From: JAQBXX01 sp963925015
GTDB taxonomy: Bacteria; Pseudomonadota; Gammaproteobacteria; SURF-13
Assembly (NCBI GenBank): GCA_963925015.1
Contig: CAWUTX010000047.1
Span: forward strand, 1 to 6,686
DNA: 6,686 nucleotides
Direction of reading: 5' to 3'
Shown: positions 4,805-6,686 of the stretch, in pieces
Layout of the letters: each line of letters opens with the position of its first letter
Position numbering within the stretch: position 1 is the first letter of the stretch
The notes under the pieces: model-generated
The model's input: only the letters and a program-made list of their open reading frames with translations
Told to the model about the DNA's origin: nothing
Databases searched by the model: none
Translations under genes and position numbers: made by a program

Positions 4805-6214
4805 TTAGCCAGCAGTATTCTTGCGGATATAGTCCAGCGCGCGCTCGATGCGTTGCAGGGTGCGCTCGCGCCCTAGCAGTTGCAATGTTACATCAATGGG
4901 CGGGGAGGCGGTCTTGCCGGTGACGGCGGCGCGTAGTGGTTGCGCCAGTTTGCCGAGCGCGAGTTGATGCGCGTCTGCCACCGCGCTGACGAGCGCGTGC
5001 AGTCCTTCCGCCGTCCACGGCGTGAGCGCGGCGAGCCGTGTGTAGAGATCGTCCAGGGCCGCTAGCACACCGGGTGCAAGTTGCGCGGCGGCCTTGTCGT
5101 CGTAGCCGGTGATGTCCTGATAAAAAATCGCACTCGCCTGCGCCATTTCCACCAGCGTCTTCGCGCGTTCGCGCAGCGCAATCACCACGTCACTCAATTC
5201 CGGGCCCTGAGTGGGGTCGATGCCGAGTTTGCCCATGTGCCAGCTCAACTGGTGCGCCACATGCGCGGGATCGGAGTGCTTGAGATAATGTTGGTTGAGC
5301 CACAGCAGCTTTTGCGGATCGAAGGCGCTGGCGGCGCGGTTTACGTTGCTGATGTCGAACAGCGCAATCAGCTCATCGACCGAAAACACCTCTTGGTCTC
5401 CGTGCGACCAGCCGAGCCGCACCAGATAATTGAGCAGGGCCTCGGGCAGGTAACCGTCCTCACGAAACTGCATCACGCTCACTGCGCCGTGGCGTTTGGA
5501 CAGGCGCTGGCCGTCCGTGCCGAGGATCATCGGCACATGCGCGTAGACCGGCAGCGGGGCGCCGAGCGCTCGCAGGATATTGATCTGGCGCGGCGTGTTG
5601 TTGAGGTGATCGTCGCCGCGGATCACATGCGTGACGTGCATATCCCAGTCGTCCACCGCCACCGTGAAGTTGTAGGTGGGCGTGCCGTCGGAGCGTGCGA
5701 TGATGAGATCATCCAGCTCGCTGTTGCTGAACAGCACTGTGCCCTTGATCTGATCCTGCACTGCCACATCGCCTTCGAGCGGTGTCTTGAAGCGCACCAC
5801 CGGCGCAACGTCCGCAGGCGGCGCTGCGCGGAGGTCGCGGCAGTGGTGGTCGTAGCGCGGCTTTTCCTTGCGCACCATTTGATCCGCGCGCAGGTGCTCC
5901 AGGCGCTCCTTCGAGCAGTAGCAGTGGTAGGCATTGCCCGTGTCGAGCAGTTGACCGATCACCGCGCGATAACGCTCAAAGTGGTGCGTTTGATAAAACG
6001 GGCCTTCGTCGTATTCGAGACCGAGCCAGGTCATGCCCTCCAGAATCGCGTTCACCGACTCCGCCGTGGAGCGTTCGAGGTCGGTGTCCTCGATGCGCAG
6101 GATGAAGACGCCGCCGTGCTTGCGCGCGTGCAGCCATGAGTAAAGCGCGGTGCGCGCGCCGCCCACATGCAGGTAACCGGTAGGGCTGGGGGCAAAACGG
6201 GTGCGGACGGTCAT
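4805..6214 (-). CDS. gltX: Glutamyl-tRNA synthetase
   Basis: GltX charges tRNA-Glu with glutamate in the cytoplasm; charged Glu-tRNA also feeds heme synthesis. With the ATG at 6214 the protein has 469 residues (E. coli: 471). The class I signatures are present: RFAPSPTGYLHVGG (residues 6-19, HIGH-like) and RLSKRHG (237-243, KMSKS-like). The zinc-binding insertion keeps Cys98, Cys100, Tyr121 and Cys125 at E. coli numbering, but residue 127, His in E. coli, is Asp. The frame is open back to a GTG at 6277, but homology begins at MTVRTRF, and the in-frame ATG at 6244 lies inside a predicted -10 box. The chosen start has no visible Shine-Dalgarno (CCCTCCTT precedes it). The gene is convergent with phhB and divergent from tRNA-Val. 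It looks like the discriminating housekeeping enzyme, but discriminating and non-discriminating GluRS cannot be told apart with certainty by eye. Confidence 0.96.
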   Translation of the reverse strand: MTVRTRFAPSPTGYLHVGGARTALYSWLHARKHGGVFILRIEDTDLERSTAESVNAILEGMTWLGLEYDEGPFYQTHHFERYRAVIGQLLDTGNAYHCYCSKERLEHLRADQMVRKEKPRYDHHCRDLRAAPPADVAPVVRFKTPLEGDVAVQDQIKGTVLFSNSELDDLIIARSDGTPTYNFTVAVDDWDMHVTHVIRGDDHLNNTPRQINILRALGAPLPVYAHVPMILGTDGQRLSKRHGAVSVMQFREDGYLPEALLNYLVRLGWSHGDQEVFSVDELIALFDISNVNRAASAFDPQKLLWLNQHYLKHSDPAHVAHQLSWHMGKLGIDPTQGPELSDVVIALRERAKTLVEMAQASAIFYQDITGYDDKAAAQLAPGVLAALDDLYTRLAALTPWTAEGLHALVSAVADAHQLALGKLAQPLRAAVTGKTASPPIDVTLQLLGRERTLQRIERALDYIRKNTAG

Positions 6215-6242
6215 AAGGAGGGTGATCTGATGATGGAGTGTC

Positions 6243-6251
6243 ATTCTAGCA
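6243..6251 (-). promoter_or_regulatory. Extended -10 promoter of gltX
   Basis: On the minus strand TGCTAGAAT (6251-6243) is a TGn plus TAGAAT (5/6) extended -10 element without a good -35. Transcription would start near 6236, leaving ~22 untranslated bases before the ATG at 6214. It therefore argues against both upstream in-frame starts. Confidence 0.5.
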
Positions 6252-6266
6252 AAAAGCGCGCTTAAT

Positions 6267-6295
6267 TTGACCGCCACCTCCCTTCCCCGTAAAAT
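6267..6295 (+). promoter_or_regulatory. Sigma70 promoter of tRNA-Val
   Basis: TTGACC (6267-6272, 5/6), exactly 17 bases, then TAAAAT (6290-6295, 5/6): a strong consensus promoter. Transcription would begin near 6302, giving a ~30-base leader for RNase processing before the mature tRNA. It stands back to back with the gltX promoter, about 18 bases away. Confidence 0.7.
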
Positions 6296-6331
6296 TCCCA
6301 GCTCAGTATATGGGTCTTTATCCGGACTCCA

Positions 6332-6406
6332 GGGCGATTAGCTCAGCGGTAGAGCACTGCCTTCACACGGCAGGGGTCGCAAGTTCGAACCTTGCATCGC
6401 CCACCA
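6332..6406 (+). tRNA. tRNA-Val (anticodon CAC)
   Basis: The full cloverleaf can be drawn: acceptor GGGCGAT (6332-6338) with ATCGCCC (6396-6402); D stem GCTC/GAGC; anticodon stem CTGCC/GGCAG (6357-6361, 6369-6373) around loop TTCACAC with anticodon CAC at 6364-6366; five-base variable region; T stem GCAAG/CTTGC around TTCGAAC; discriminator A6403, the valine identity base; encoded CCA at 6404-6406. It reads GUG codons. The D loop is short (seven bases). It is 75 bases long with no mismatches in the four stems. Confidence 0.96.
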
Positions 6407-6686
6407 ATAAAAACAAGCACTTATGGATGTTTACCGCAGGGAGTTTTTGGCTGTACGGATTCCATACGGATATTAGCCTGAATTTACCCTCTTTTTCCTA
6501 CCGCATAATGTTGAACTAAAGAGGACAAATGAAGGGCGGGCGAAAAACTCTACTTCTGAATTACCTACTTATTGTCTACCTTAGGGGGTGTACTTATACT
6601 TCAGGAGGTATGATCTAGGAACACTTCAGCAAGTTGCGGAACTTAGAGGAACTTATCGGACAGTTCGCCCAAACGCCCCTTTTCTA
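6407..6686. other. AT-rich sequence behind tRNA-Val, no confident gene
   Basis: About 280 bases to the window edge with no recognisable protein. GC over 6421-6660 is about 43% by hand count, well below the neighbouring genes. It holds a short frame with a ribosome-binding site (6529-6618), an AGGAGG motif at 6603-6608 without a usable start behind it, small direct repeats (GGAACTTA at 6639 and 6649) and a frame open from 6585 to the edge. No clear intrinsic terminator for the tRNA was found. Confidence 0.6.
6529..6618 (+). CDS. Possible 29-residue small membrane or exported peptide
   Basis: An ATG at 6529 preceded by AGAGGA (5' end at 6520) opens a 29-codon frame. The peptide has a basic N-terminus (MKGGRK), a hydrophobic stretch (TLLLNYLLIVYL) and then RGCTYTSGGMI. 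This looks like a miniature signal or lipoprotein leader, but Arg just before Gly-Cys does not fit a standard lipobox. A weak -10 (CATAAT, 6504-6509) lies upstream. I do not recognise it; a frame this short can arise by chance. Confidence 0.2.
   Translation: MKGGRKTLLLNYLLIVYLRGCTYTSGGMI

Noticed and set aside
4741..4923. 60-codon plus-strand frame after phhB
   Set aside because: It runs through the REP-like palindrome and into the gltX 3' end, without ribosome-binding site or homology.
5081..6139. Long 352-codon plus-strand frame opposite gltX
   Set aside because: Antisense shadow of a GC-rich gene: His/Arg/Val-rich low-complexity translation, no family resemblance, and gltX is unambiguous.
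6310..6519. 69-codon frame across the tRNA
   Set aside because: It translates straight through tRNA-Val; the cloverleaf and promoter explain this segment.

Overview
The window looks like ordinary chromosome of a GC-rich proteobacterium, probably a beta- or gammaproteobacterium that fixes CO2. The main support is an intact phosphoribulokinase of the bacterial ~290-residue type, the committed Calvin-cycle kinase. The E. coli-like Orn, GltX and MazEF, and a CCA-encoding tRNA-Val, fit the same placement. Species cannot be read from the sequence. Coding regions are clearly GC-rich, while the last ~280 bases drop to about 43% GC.

Left part (1-2135): a minus-strand higBA toxin-antitoxin remnant, with a 5'-truncated HigB and a HigA running off the left edge, lies divergent to prk. 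prk ends in a textbook intrinsic terminator. A complete mazEF module follows, with its promoter overlapping a perfect inverted repeat that is probably the autoregulatory operator. prk is therefore bracketed by two toxin-antitoxin loci, one decayed and one apparently intact. No other Calvin-cycle gene is in the window.

Middle part (2136-4804): orn (oligoribonuclease) on the minus strand shares a divergent promoter region with a seven-helix M48/Ste24-type membrane metallopeptidase. After a C7/G9 hairpin come a small exported c-type cytochrome and pterin-4a-carbinolamine dehydratase, overlapping by ATGA. The mature cytochrome has no methionine at all, so its heme cannot have the usual His/Met ligation.

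Right part (4764-6686): a REP-like palindrome separates phhB from the convergent gltX (glutamyl-tRNA synthetase). gltX and a downstream tRNA-Val(CAC) are transcribed divergently from back-to-back promoters. Beyond the tRNA the composition shifts to AT-rich sequence with only short weak open frames. That is compatible with an intergenic stretch or the edge of an element inserted at the tRNA, but no integrase is visible.

No wholly new multi-gene system is evident. The points most worth a second look are the Met-free cytochrome coupled to phhB, the broken higB with a retained higA, and the low-GC sequence behind the tRNA.
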